From: Nematopogon swammerdamellus
Lineage: Eukaryota > Arthropoda > Insecta > Lepidoptera > Adelidae
Assembly (NCBI GenBank): GCA_946902875.1
Contig: OX336343.1
Span: forward strand, 14,009,361-14,073,360
Direction: 5' to 3'
Length of the DNA: 64,000 nt
The position numbers and the translations under genes are program-made. This document shows, piece after piece, positions 36,378-48,018 of the stretch. The stretch's first letter is position 1. The number at the start of each line of letters is the position of its first letter. Below the pieces are notes generated by a model. It was given only the letters and a program-made list of their open reading frames with translations. It made no database searches and was not told the DNA's origin.

Positions 36378-36929
36378 TAAAAAAAATAGGTAAAAAAACT
36401 TTTAAGTTAAACGGTTTTATTAAAAAAAAATAGAAAAAAAAACATCAGCTGTACAAAAAACTAGAAAATAATAAGGACACAAGCCTGGGCCTTCTTAAGA
36501 TTTTACGTCTGGGTAAGAAATCGTGCAATACTAGCGTGCTGTCTTCTCATGTCGGATGCCAAAGGGCACATTGTGTCGCTGCGTCAGCGGAATAAGTAAT
36601 AAATTGAGACTTTTAACAGACTAATATAAAAACGTGGGGCGCATGTTATTTATTACGCATATTATACGCCCCACGTTTTTATATTAGTCTGTTAAAAGTC
36701 TCAATTTATTACTTATTCCGCTGACGCAGCGACACAATGTGCCCTTTGGCATCCGACATGAGAAGACAGCACGCTAGTATTGCACGATTTCTTACCCAGA
36801 CGTAAAATCTTAAGAAGGCCCAGGCTTGTGTCCTTATTATTTTCTAGTTTTTTGTACAGCTGATGTTTTTTTTCTATTTTTTTTTTAATAAAACCGTTTA
36901 ACTTAAAAGTTTTTTTACCTATTTTTTTA
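36378..36929. repeat. Left terminal palindrome
   Basis: Arms of about 264 bp (36378-36641 and 36667-36929) that appear identical apart from homopolymer length, around a 25-nt loop (36642-36666). Includes CATTGTGTCGCTGCGTCAG and AAAACGTGGGGCG. Its sister is 45881-46430. Confidence 0.9.
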
Positions 36930-37354
36930 TTTACTCGTTTTTAGTTTGATTTTTGGCTCGTATCATTCATTACGTAAACTCGTCATCCTTTCCAACTCTC
37001 TCGTTGCATCTTTGTTACTCGGTTTCTTACCTGTCAATTACTCACAATCAAGCTCCTCAATACATAACCCTTCTAAAGACTTTACGCGACTCAATGCAAC
37101 ATACGCTTGACCCTCCTCAAATAGTCTGGAGCCCAAATACACGACAGTACGGTCAACAGTATTGCCCTGCATTTTATGGACAGTGGAGGCCCATGACAAA
37201 ATTATCGGTAACATATCCGTCTCTCAGCTGTTCCATAATTAAACTTTGCTAGAAACTGTATGGCTTTAGGATGGATAAGGTGTCCGCAGTCTCTTTCAAA
37301 ATCAATTTGAACAGATGCTATGTCTGTTTCATACTTTTGCGTTCGACAAGTATG
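36930..37354 (-). pseudogene. PIF1-like helicase 3' end, left copy
   Basis: The minus strand encodes the C-terminal part of a PIF1-family (SF1B) DNA helicase: 'VQIDFERDCGHLIHPKAIQF', the motif 'ASTVHKMQG', then '[15 protein letters not shown]' (motif VI). Two extra bases break the frame in the 'AERR' region near 37222, and stops replace Lys and Leu codons near the end. The ATP-binding N-terminal half is absent; upstream of the fragment is the 130-bp array. Such helicases occur in Helitrons and other large transposons; which one is unresolved. Confidence 0.75.
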
Positions 37355-40300
37355 GGACACTCGTCCAAACAAACCAAATGAGCCCAAACTCGAGGGGGTT
37401 ACTAGTAACGGTTGAAGAGTTCCACTGTACACCTCCTGAGTCCATCATCAGACCCTCGTCACCGAGTGTATTGGTAAAAGTAAGGGACACTCGTCCAAAC
37501 CAACCAAATGAGCCCAACCTTGAGGGGGTTACTAGTAACGGTTAAAGAGTTCCACTGTACACCTCCTGCCTCCATCATCAGACCCTCGTCACCAAGTGTA
37601 TTGGTAGTAGTATGGGACACTCGTCCAAACCAACCATATGAGCCTAAACTCGAGGGGCTTAGTAGTAACGGTTGAAGAGTTCCCCGTCCACCTCCTGACT
37701 CCATCATCAGACCCTCGTCACCAAGTGTATTGGTAGAAGTATGGGACACTCGTCCAAACCAACCAAATGAGCCCAAACTCGAGGGGGTTACTAGTAACGG
37801 TTGAAAAGTTCCACTGTACACCTCCTGACTCCATCATCAGACCCTCGTCATCAAGTGTATTGGTAGAAGTATGGGACACTCGTCCAAACCAATCATATGA
37901 GCTACAAACTCGAGGGGGTTAATAGTAACGGTTGAAGAGTTCCACTGTACACCTCCTGCCTCCATCATCAGACCCTCGTCACCAAGTGTATTGGTTAGAA
38001 ATATGGGACACTCGTCCAAACCAATCAAATGAGCCCAAACTCGAGGGGGTTACTAGTAACGGTTGAAGAGTTCCACTGTACACCTCCTGACTCCATCATC
38101 AGACCCTCGTCACCAAGTATATTGGTAGAACTATGGGACACTCGTCCAAACCAATCAAATGAGCCCAAACTCGAGGGGGTTACTAGTAACGATTAAAGAG
38201 TTCCACTGTACACCTCCTGACTCCATCATCAGACCCTCGTCACCAAGTGTATTGGTAGTAGTATGGGACACTCGTCCAAACCAACCATATGAGCCCAAAC
38301 TCGAGGGGCTTACTAGTAACGGTTGAAGAGTTCCCCGTCCACCTCCTGACTCCATCATCAGACCCTCGTCACCAAGTGTATTGGTAGAAGTAAGGGACAC
38401 TCGTCCAAACCAACCATATGAGCCCAAACTCGAGGGGGTTACTAGTAACCGTTGAAGAGTTCCACTTTACACCTCCTGACTCCATCATCAGACCCTCGTC
38501 ACCAAGTGTATTGGTAGAAGTATGGGACACTCGTCCAAACCAACCATATGAGCCCAAACTCGAGGGGGTTACTAGTAACGGTTGAAGAGTTCCACTGTAC
38601 ACCTCCTGACTCCATCATCAGATCCTCGTCACCAAGTGTATTGGTAGAAGTATGGGACACTCGTCCAAACCAACCATATGAGCACAAACTCGAGGGGGTT
38701 ACTAGTAACGGTTGAAGAGTTCCACTGTACACCTCCTGAGTCCATCATCAGACCCTCGTCACCGAGTGTATTGGTAAAAGTAAGGGACACTCGTCCAAAC
38801 CAACCAAATGAGCCCAACCTTGAGGGGGTTACTAGTAACGGTTAAAGAGTTCCACTGTACACCTCCTGACTCCATCATCAGACCCTCGTCACCAAGTGTA
38901 TTGGTAGAAGTATGGGACGCTTGTCCAAACCAGCCAAATGAGCCCAAACTCGAGGGGTTTACTAGTAACGGTTGAAGAGTTCCACTGTACACCTCCTGAG
39001 TCCATCATCAGACCCTCGTCATCGAGTGTATTGGTAAAAGTAAGGGACACTCGTCCAAACCAACCAAATGAGCCCAACCTTGAGGGGGTTACTAGTAACG
39101 GTTAAAGAGTTCCACTGTACACCTCCTGCCTCCATCATCAGACCCTCGTCACCAAGTGTATTGGTAGTAGTATGGGACACTCGTCCAAACCAACCATATG
39201 AGCCCAAACTCGAGCGGCTTAGTAGTAACGGTTGAAGAGTTCCCCGTCCACCTCCTGACTCCATCATCAGACCCTCGTCACCAAGTGTATTGGTAGAAGT
39301 ATGGGACACTCGTCCAAACCAACCAAATGAGCCCAAACTCGAGGGGGTTACTAGTAACGGTTGAAAAGTTCCACTGTACACCTCCTGACTCCATCATCAG
39401 ACCCTCGTCATCAAGTGTATTGGTAGAAGTATGGGACACTCGTCCAAACCAATCATATGAGCTACAAACTCGAGGGGGTTAATAGTAACGGTTGAAGAGT
39501 TCCACTGTACACCTCCTGCCTCCATCATCAGACCCTCGTCACCAAGTGTATTGGTTAGAAATATGGGACACTCGTCCAAACCAATCAAATGAGCCCAAAC
39601 TCGAGGGGGTTACTAGTAACGGTTGAAGAGTTCCACTGTACACCTCCTGACTCCATCATCAGACCCTCGTCACCAAGTATATTGGTAGAACTATGGGACA
39701 CTCGTCCAAACCAATCAAATGAGCCCAAACTCGAGGGGGTTACTAGTAACGGTTAAAGAGTTCCACTGTACACCTCCTGACTCCATCATCAGACCCTCGT
39801 CACCAAGTGTATTGGTAGTAGTATGGGACACTCGTCCAAACCAACCATATGAGCCCAAACTCGAGGGGCTTACTAGTAACGGTTGAAGAGTTCCCCGTCC
39901 ACCTCCTGACTCCATCATCAGACCCTCGTCACCAAGTGTATTGGTAGAAGTAAGGGACACTCGTCCAAACCAACCATATGAGCCCAAACTCGAGGGGGTT
40001 ACTAGTAACCGTTGAAGAGTTCCACTTTACACCTCCTGACTCCATCATCAGACCCTCGTCACCAAGTGTATTGGTAGAAGTATGGGACACTCGTCCAAAC
40101 CAACCATATGAGCCCAAACTCGAGGGGGTTACTAGTAACGGTTGAAGAGTTCCACTGTACACCTCCTGACTCCATCATCAGATCCTCGTCACCAAGTGTA
40201 TTGGTAGAAGTATGGGACACTCGTCCAAACCAACCATATGAGCACAAACTCGAGGGGGTTACTAGTAACGGTTGAAGAGTTCCACTGTACACCTCCTGAG

Positions 40301-41109
40301 TCCATCATCAGACCCTCGTCACCGAGTGTATTGGTAAAAGTAAGGGACACTCGTCCAAACCAACCAAATGAGCCCAACCTTGAGGGGGTTACTAGTAACG
40401 GTTAAAGAGTTCCACTGTACACCTCCTGACTCCATCATCAGACCCTCGTCACCAAGTGTATTGGTAGAAGTATGGGACGCTTGTCCAAACCAGCCAAATG
40501 AGCCCAAACTCGAGGGGTTTACTAGTAACGGTTGAAGAGTTCCACTGTACACCTCCTGACTCCATCATCAGACCCTCGTCACCAAGTGTATTGGTAGAAG
40601 TATGGGACACTCGTCCAAACCAGCCAAATGAGCCCAAACTCGAGGGGTTTACTAGTAACGGTTGAAGAGTTCCACTGTACACCTCCTGACTCCATCATCA
40701 GACCCTCGTCACCAAGTGTATTGGTACAAGTATGGGACACTCGTCCAAACCAACCATATGAGCCCAAACTCGAGGGAGTTACTAGTAACGGTTGAAGAGT
40801 TCCACTGTACACCTCCTGACTCCATCATCAGATCCTCGTCACCAAGTGTATTGGTAGAAGTATGGGACACTCGTCCAAACCAACCATATGAGCACAAACT
40901 CGAGGGGCTTACTAGTAACGGTTGAAGAGTTCCACTGTACACCTCCTGACTCCATCATCAGACCCTCGTCACCAAGTGTATTGGTAGAAGTATGGAACAC
41001 TCGTCCAAACCAACCATATGAGCCCAAACTCGAGGGGGTTACTAGTAACGGTTGAAGAGTTCCACTGTCCTCCTCCTGACTCCATCATCAGACCCTCGTT
41101 ACCAAGTTG
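37354..41109 (-). repeat. 130-bp tandem array, left arm (about 29 units)
   Basis: Units of 129-131 bp, each with the 12-bp palindrome GTTACTAGTAAC in most copies, CTCGAGTTTGGGCTCAT and GGACGAGTGTCCCATAC (minus-strand sense). Because 130 is not a multiple of three, staggered frames of about 77 codons appear in every unit. They are by-products, not genes. Two successive 12-unit blocks (about 37441-39000 and 39001-40560) are nearly identical: a recent 1,560-bp duplication. Confidence 0.9.
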
Positions 41110-41586
41110 AAATTATCATAATATTGTATTGTCACGAGAACTCAATGTGTGTGCAAAGTTTCATAAAAATCGGTTCAGTAGAAGTAGTTGAAAAAGTTGT
41201 CGCAAGATTTGAAACAAAGATAGTAACAAACAAACAAACAAATATACGGAGTCAAGCTAAATAAAACCGTTTAAAAAGCTATCGATCTGCGCTGATGTAT
41301 TACTGAGATGAAGTATTACAAATATTAAAACTGAATCTGTCAGGTGAGTAATATTGGTGGTAAAGTTCTTGAAATTCGAGTCAGACTCAGCCTCACGTCA
41401 CCTTAACAAGCTTTTTTTAAACGGTTTTATTTAGCTTGACTCCGTATATTTGTTTGTTTGTTTGTTACTATCTTTGTTTCAAATCTTGCGACTACTTTTT
41501 CAACTACTTCTACTGAACCGATTTTTATGAAACTTTGCACACACATTGAGTTCTCGTGACAATACAATATTATGATAATTTCAACT
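41110..41586. repeat. Inner ends and central loop of the palindrome
   Basis: The inner arms 41110-41280 and 41409-41586 are reverse complements with about one substitution plus a small A-run difference. They contain ATGAAACTTTGCACACACAT in one arm and its complement in the other, then AATAAAACCGTTTAAA and AGCT. The loop 41281-41408 is single copy and has no coding frame; it contains GAGTCAGACTC. Confidence 0.85.
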
Positions 41587-44500
41587 TGGTAACGAGGGTC
41601 TGATGATGGAGTCAGGAGGTGTAAAGTGGAACTCTTCAACCGTTAATAGTAACCCCCTCGAGTTTGGGCTCATTTGGTTGGTTTGGACGAGTGTCCCATA
41701 GTTCTACCAATACACTTGGTGACGAGGGTCTGATGATGGAGTCAGGAGGTGTACAGTGGAACTCTTCAACTGTTACTAGTAACCCCCTCGAGTTTGGGCT
41801 CATTTGCTTGGTTTGGACGAGTGTCCCATACTTCTACCAATACACTTGGTGACGAGGGTCTGATGATGGAGTCAGGAGGTGTACAGTGGAACTCTTCAAC
41901 CGTTACTAGTAACCCCCTCGAGTTTGGGCTCAATGGTTTGTTTGGACGAGTGTCCTATACTTCTACCAATACACTTGGTGACGAGGGTCTGATGATGGAG
42001 TCAGGAGGTGGACAGTGGAACTCTTCAACCGTTACTAGTAACCCCCTCGAGTTTGGGCTCATTTGGTTAGTTTGGACGAGTGTTCCATACTTCTACCAAT
42101 ACACTTAGTGACGAGGGTCTGATGATGGAGTCAGGAGGTGTACAGTGGAACTCTTCAACTGTTACTAGTAACCCCCTCGAGTTTGGGCTCATGTGCTTGG
42201 TTTGGACGAGTGTCCCATACATCTACCAAAACACTTGGTGACGAGGGTCTGATGATGGAGTCAGGAGGTGTACAGTGGAACTCTTCAACCGTTACTAGTA
42301 ACCCCCTCGAGTTTGGGCTCAATGGTTTGTTTGAACGAGTGTCCTATACGTGACGTATAGTGACGAGGGTCTGATGATGGAGTCAGGAGGTGGACAGTAG
42401 AACTCTTCAACCGTTACTAGTAACCCCCTCGAGTTTGGGCTCATATGGTTGGTTTGGACGAGTGTCCCATACTTCTACCAATACACTTGGTGACGAGGGT
42501 CTGATGATGGAGTCAGGAGGTGGACAGTGGAACTCTTGAACCGTTACTAGTAACCCCTTCGAATTTGGGCTCATTTGGTTGGTCTGGACGAGTGTCCCAT
42601 ACTTCTACCAATACACTTGGTGACGAGGGTCTGATGATGGAGTCAGGAGGTGTACAGTGGAACTCTTCAACCGTTACTAGTAACCCCCTCGAGTTTGGGC
42701 TCATTTGGTTAGTTTGGACGAGTGTTCCATACTTCTACCAATACACTTGGTGACGAGGGTCTGATGATGGAGTCAGGAGGTGGACAGTGGAACTCTTCAA
42801 CCGTTACTAGTAACCCCCTCGAGTTTGGGCTCATATGGTTGGTCTGGACGAGTGTCCAATATTTCTACCAATACACTTGGTGACGAGGGTCTGATGATGG
42901 AGTCAGGAGGTGTACAGTGGAACTCTTCAACCGTTAATAGTAACCCCCTCGAGTTTGGGCTCATTTGGTTGGTTTGGACGAGTGTCCAATATTTCTACCA
43001 ATACACTTGGTGACGAGGGTCTGATGATGGAGTCAGGAGGTGTACAGTGGAACTCTTCAACCGTTAATAGTAACCCCCTCGAGTTTGGGCTCATTTGGTT
43101 GGTTTGGACGAGTGCCCCATACTTCTAGCAATACACTTGATGACGAGGGTCTGATGATGGAGTCAGGAGGTGTACAGTGGAACTCTTCAACCGTTACTAT
43201 TAACCCCCTCGAGTTTGGGCTCATATGGTTGGTTTGGACGAGTGTCCCATACTTCTACCAATACACTTGGTGACGAGGGTCTGATGATGGAGTCAGGAGG
43301 TGTACAGTGGAACTCTTGAACCGTTACTAGTAACCCCTTCGAATTTGGGCTCATTTGGTTGGTCTGGACGAGTGTCCCATACTTCTACCAATACACTTGG
43401 TGACGAGGGTCTGATGATGGAGTCAGGAGGTGTACAGTGGAACTCTTCAACCGTTACTAGTAACCCCCTCGAGTTTGGACTCATTTGGTTAGTTTGGACG
43501 AGTGTTCCATACTTCTACCAATACACTTGGTGACGAGGGTCTGATGATGGAGTCAGGAGGTGGACAGTGGAACTCTTCAACCGTTACTAGTAACCCCCTC
43601 GAGTTTGGACTCATTTGGTTAGTTTGGACGAATGTTCCATACTTCTAACAATACACTTAGTGACGAGGGTCTGATGATGGAGTCAGGAGGTGTACAGTGG
43701 AACTCTTCAACCGTTTACTAGTAACCCCCTCGAGTTTGGGCTCATATGGTTGGTCTGGACGAGTGTCCAATATTTCTACCAATACACTTGGTGACGAGGG
43801 TCTGATGATGGAGTCAGGAGGTGTACAGTGGAACTCTTCAACCGTTAATAGTAACCCCCTCGAGTTTGGGCTCATTTGGTTGGTTTGGACGAGTGTCCAA
43901 TATTTCTACCAATACACTTGGTGACGAGGGTCTGATGATGGAGTCAGGAGGTGTACAGTGGAACACTTCAACCGTTAATAGTAACCCCCTCGAGTTTGGG
44001 CTCATTTGGATGGTTTGGACGAGTGCCCCATACTTCTAGCAATACACTTGATGACGAGGGTCTGATGATGGAGTCAGGAGGTGTACAGTGGAACTCTTCA
44101 ACCGTTACTATTAACCCCCTCGAGTTTGGGCTCATATGGTTGGTTTGGACGAGTGTCCCATACTTCTACCAATACACTTGGTGACGAGGGTCTGATGATG
44201 GAGTCAGGAGGTGTACAGTGGAACTCTTCAACCGTTACTAGTAACCCCCTCGAGTTTGGGCCCATTTGGTTGGTTTGAATGAGTGTCCCATACTTTTACC
44301 TATACACTTGGTGACGAGGGTCTGATGATGGAGTCAGGAGGTGTACAGTGGAACTCTTCAACCTTTACTAGTAACCCCCTCGAGTTTGGGCTCATTTGGT
44401 TGGTTTGGACGAGTGCCCCATACTTCTAGCAATACACTTGGTGACGAGGGTCTGATGATGGAGTCAGGAGGTGTACAGTGGAACTCTTCAACCGTTACTA

Positions 44501-45465
44501 TTAACCCCCTCGAGTTTGGGCTCATATGGTTGGTTTGGACGAGTGTCCCATACTTCTACCTATACACTTGATGACGAGGGTCTGATGATGGAGTCAGGAG
44601 GTGTACAGTGGAACTCTTGAACCGTTACTAGTAACCCCTTCTAATTTGGGCTCATTTGGTTGGTCTGGACGAGTGTCCCATACTTCTACCAAAACACTTG
44701 GTGACGAGGGTCTGATGATGGAGTCAGGAGGCGTACAGTGGAACTCTTCAACCGTTACTAGTAACCCCCTCGAGTTTGGGCCCATTTGGTTGGTTTGAAT
44801 GAGTGTCCCATACTTTTACCTATACACTTGGTGACGAGGGTCTGATGATGGAGTCAGGAGGTGTACAGTGGAACTCTTCAACCTTTACTAGTAACCCCCT
44901 CGAGTTTGGGCTCATTTAGTTTGTTTGAACGAGTGTCCCATACTTCTACCAATACACTTGGTGACGAGGGTCTGATGATGGAGCCAGGAGGTGTACAGTG
45001 GAACTTTTCAACCATTACTAGTAACCCTCTCGAGTTTGGGCTCATATGGTTGGCTTGGACGAGTGTCGCATACTTCTACCAACACACTTGGTGACGAGGG
45101 TCTGATGATGGAGTCAGGAGGTGTACAGTGGAACTCTTCAACCTTTACTAGTAACCCCCTCGAGTTTGGGCTCATTTAGTTTGTTTGAACGAGTGTCCCA
45201 TACTTCTACCAATACACTTGGTGACGAGGGTCTGATGATGGAGTCCGGAGGTGTACAGTGGAACTCTTCAACCATTACTAGTAACCCCCTCGAGTTTGGG
45301 CTCATATGGTTGGCTTGGACGAGTGTCGCATACTTCTACCAACACACTTGGTGACGAGGGTCTGATGATGGAGTCAGGAGGTGTACAGTGGAACTCTTCA
45401 ACCGTTACTAGTAACCCCCTCGAGTTTGGGCTCATTTGGTTTGTTTGGACGAGCGTCCCATACTT
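41587..45465 (+). repeat. 130-bp tandem array, right arm (about 30 units)
   Basis: Same unit as the left array, in plus orientation. It contains one short or damaged unit near 42345 (GACGTATAGTGACGAGG). Its internal duplications differ from those of the left arm: about 911 bp (near 42800-43290 against 43711-44200) and 260 bp (44861 against 45121). The arrays therefore expanded independently after the inverted copy was made. Confidence 0.9.
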
Positions 45466-45883
45466 GTCGAAAGCAAATGTATGAAACAGACATACCATCT
45501 GTTCAAATTGATTTTGAAAGGGACGGCGGACACCTTATCCATCCTAAAGCCATACAGTTTCCAGCAAAGTTTAATTATGGAACAGCTGAGAGACGGATGT
45601 TACCGATAATTTTGTCATGGGCCTCCACTGTCCATAAAATGCAGGGCGTACTGTTGACCATGCTGTCGTGTATTTGGGCTCCAGACTATTTGAGGACGGT
45701 CAAGCGTATGTTGCATTGAGTCGCGTAAAGTCTTTAGAAGGGCTATGTATTGAGGAGTTTGATTGTGAGAAATTGACAGGTAAAAAACCGAGTAACAAAG
45801 ATGCAATGAGAGAGTTAGAAAGGATGACGAGTTTGTGTAATGAATTATACGAGCCAAAAATCAAACTAAAAACGAGTAAATAA
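45466..45883 (+). pseudogene. PIF1-like helicase 3' end, right copy
   Basis: Encodes 'VQIDFERDGGHLIHPKAIQF', '[12 protein letters not shown]' and, after a one-base loss right after this motif (near 45649), '[20 protein letters not shown]' and '[16 protein letters not shown]' to a TAA at 45881-45883. The stop codon is the first three bases of the right terminal palindrome. The left copy lacks this break but has others; the copies differ by about 5 percent. No ATPase N-terminal half is present. Confidence 0.8.
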
Positions 45884-46430
45884 AAAAATAGGTAAAAAAA
45901 CTTTTAAGTTAAACGGTTTTATTAAAAAAAAAACTAGAAAAAAAACAGCTGTACAAAAAACTAGAAAATAATATGGACACAATCCTGGGCCTTCTTAAGA
46001 TTTTACGTCTGGGTAAGAAATCGTGCAATACTAGCGTGCTGTCTTCTCATGTCGGATGCCAAAGGGCACATTGTGTCGCTGCGTCAGCGGATTAAGTAAT
46101 AAATTGAGACTTTTAACAGACTAATATAAAAACGTGGGGCGTATAATATGCGTAATAAATAACATGCGCCCCACGTTTTTATATTAGTCTGTTAAAAGTC
46201 TCAATTTATTACTTAATCCGCTGACGCAGCGACACAATGTGCCCTTTGGCATCCGACATGAGAAGACAGCACGCTAGTATTGCACGATTTCTTACCCAGA
46301 CGTAAAATCTTAAGAAGGCCCAGGATTGTGTCCATATTATTTTCTAGTTTTTTGTACAGCTGTTTTTTTTTCTAGTTTTTTTTTTAATAAAACCGTTTAA
46401 CTTAAAAGTTTTTTTACCTATTTTTTTTTA
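45881..46430. repeat. Right terminal palindrome
   Basis: Arms 45881-46141 and 46167-46430 with a 25-nt loop (46142-46166) that is the reverse complement of the left loop. At five sites it differs from the left palindrome, and at each site both of its own arms agree. Confidence 0.9.
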
Positions 46431-47767
46431 TTGTTAAAAACGAACTCATGACGGTAAATGTTATTATGTGAATGCTCTTAAGTGCATTAATTTGGAGTGA
46501 ATGAACTTTTAGACTAAGAAAATAAATATTTTGTATAAATACTTATAGCACAACTTTACTGTCAAAAACGATACGAAATTATTACTTGTTATAGCGTTAA
46601 TTTCCGATAAAATAGCTCTGAATATATAAGTATGCAAATTTTCTTAGTTCAATGTGTTGTTTTGCGGCACGTTTAGGAATATTTTACTAAATACGTCATA
46701 AAGGTCTAAAAACCAATAAGTATACAGAAAAAACCGATATTTACCTAGGTCACTAAGTCCGTGAAGTAGGTCAGTTGGCTAGGTCAAAAAGTTTCAATAT
46801 TTTGTTTAGATATTATTCCAATACAAGTATTTTGTCGAATAATGCTTCATACAGTAACTATAGACGTGGCTCCTCACGCGTTAATGTTATCATTATTGTA
46901 TAAAGCTTACAACCGTTCGGAGATAATGCCAAATTTCATTATAATCGTGATCTTGATTGAATTGTAATCGGAAATGGTGACAAATAAACGTTTCATTCGG
47001 TTTATTAGTGAAAACCGCATTTGAATAGGTTGAGACGTTCAAGCGAATATAAATACTACACATACATATATACATACATACAGACGGAAGAAGTTGTATT
47101 TTATAATGGGGACAAAGAATCTCCAATGTCACGTTTTGCTATAGTCATTGTATGTGCATAACTAGTGTATGTCCTAATATGCTAGCACATAGTTAGGCAT
47201 CCATGTTCTAGTTAAAAAACCTAAACACCAGGCTGGACGTTCAACATTTTATTCAGGTTTTTACAGGTGCAATCTTCAGTTACCAATAAATTAATTTGTA
47301 GAAACCGGGCCGAAATAGAAGCAGACGAAATTTGTACACTTTGCTAAAATTATAGAAGCTATAAATAGTCAATTAGTATCTAGCTATAAGCGGATTAATT
47401 CGGTATTTGAATACATTATCATAACTTATTGTACTTATTGCGATCGTAATATCTATACCTTAGTACCTATAACATCATGATCATCAATGCATATAATAAA
47501 ATTCTAATCTGTGCATTTAAGATATTTGCAAAAAAAAATTGCTGATGAAGGATAAGTAATATAATGCATTGAGATAATTTTTGCTTTATTGTACGTTTGT
47601 ATGTGTGTATGTTTATTATTTTTTTTGTGCGCGCATCACGCAAAAACTACTGAACTAATTCGAACGGAGCTTTTGCAAAAATATAGGTCTTAACTCGATG
47701 TAACATTTAGGGTATATAGAGCTGAGCATTTGGAGAAAAATCTTAACTTCGGTTTGCATTGATGCAC
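46431..47767. other. No gene recognised
   Basis: AT-rich single-copy-looking DNA with short poor frames only, between the palindrome and a SINE. Possibly intronic to the first SLC17 gene. Confidence 0.5.
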
Positions 47768-48018
47768 GATATGACTCCCTTCTTATATTACTAGGTGGTA
47801 GGGTTTAACCCGCCCGGGTTGGTACCACCGCACTAAATGAAAGGTCGTTCGAAACGGCTATGTAAATAGTTTGTGTTTTCCGTCCAGTTCAGTGTAGCCG
47901 GCACGACCGAAGGGAAGCACTGACGTGGCACCAAGTTCACCCAGTGTTATGGGCTGACATCACGGATGTTGTAGGTGATGTAGCCAACCGTGTCAGTTTC
48001 CATAAAATAAAATAAAAA
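47768..48018 (+). mobile_element. Shared-body SINE, headless
   Basis: Starts CGATATGACTCCCTTCTTA and ends GTGTCAGTTTCCAT with an A-rich tail. It begins at the same place in the consensus as 26371 and 12582. Confidence 0.75.

Larger units (their letters stand above)
36378..46430. repeat. Ten-kilobase compound palindrome
   Basis: Left arm 36378-41280 and right arm 41409-46430 carry the same parts in mirror order around a 128-bp unique loop (41281-41408). Outside to inside: a terminal palindrome, the 3' end of a PIF1-like helicase, a 130-bp tandem array and an inner end. All internal junctions match between the arms: the helicase/array join (GTCCCATACTTGTCGAA.GC) and the array/inner-end join (TTACCAAGTTGAAATTATC). 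So one ancestral unit was copied in inverted orientation. The 15-nt motif AATAAAACCGTTTAA (or its complement) stands at both the outer and the inner end of each arm. No target duplication is obvious. It may be two facing copies of one transposon or one long inverted-repeat element. Confidence 0.85.

Noticed and set aside
37354..41109. CRISPR-like array
   Set aside because: Units are contiguous 130-bp tandem copies without variable spacers, in a eukaryotic genome.
37202..45500. Dozens of overlapping open frames of 62-120 codons ('TNTLGDEGLMMESGGVQWNS' type)
   Set aside because: They recur every 130 bp in staggered frames on the strand of the array because the unit has few stops; unit length is not a multiple of three and indels are not avoided, so they are by-products of the tandem repeat.
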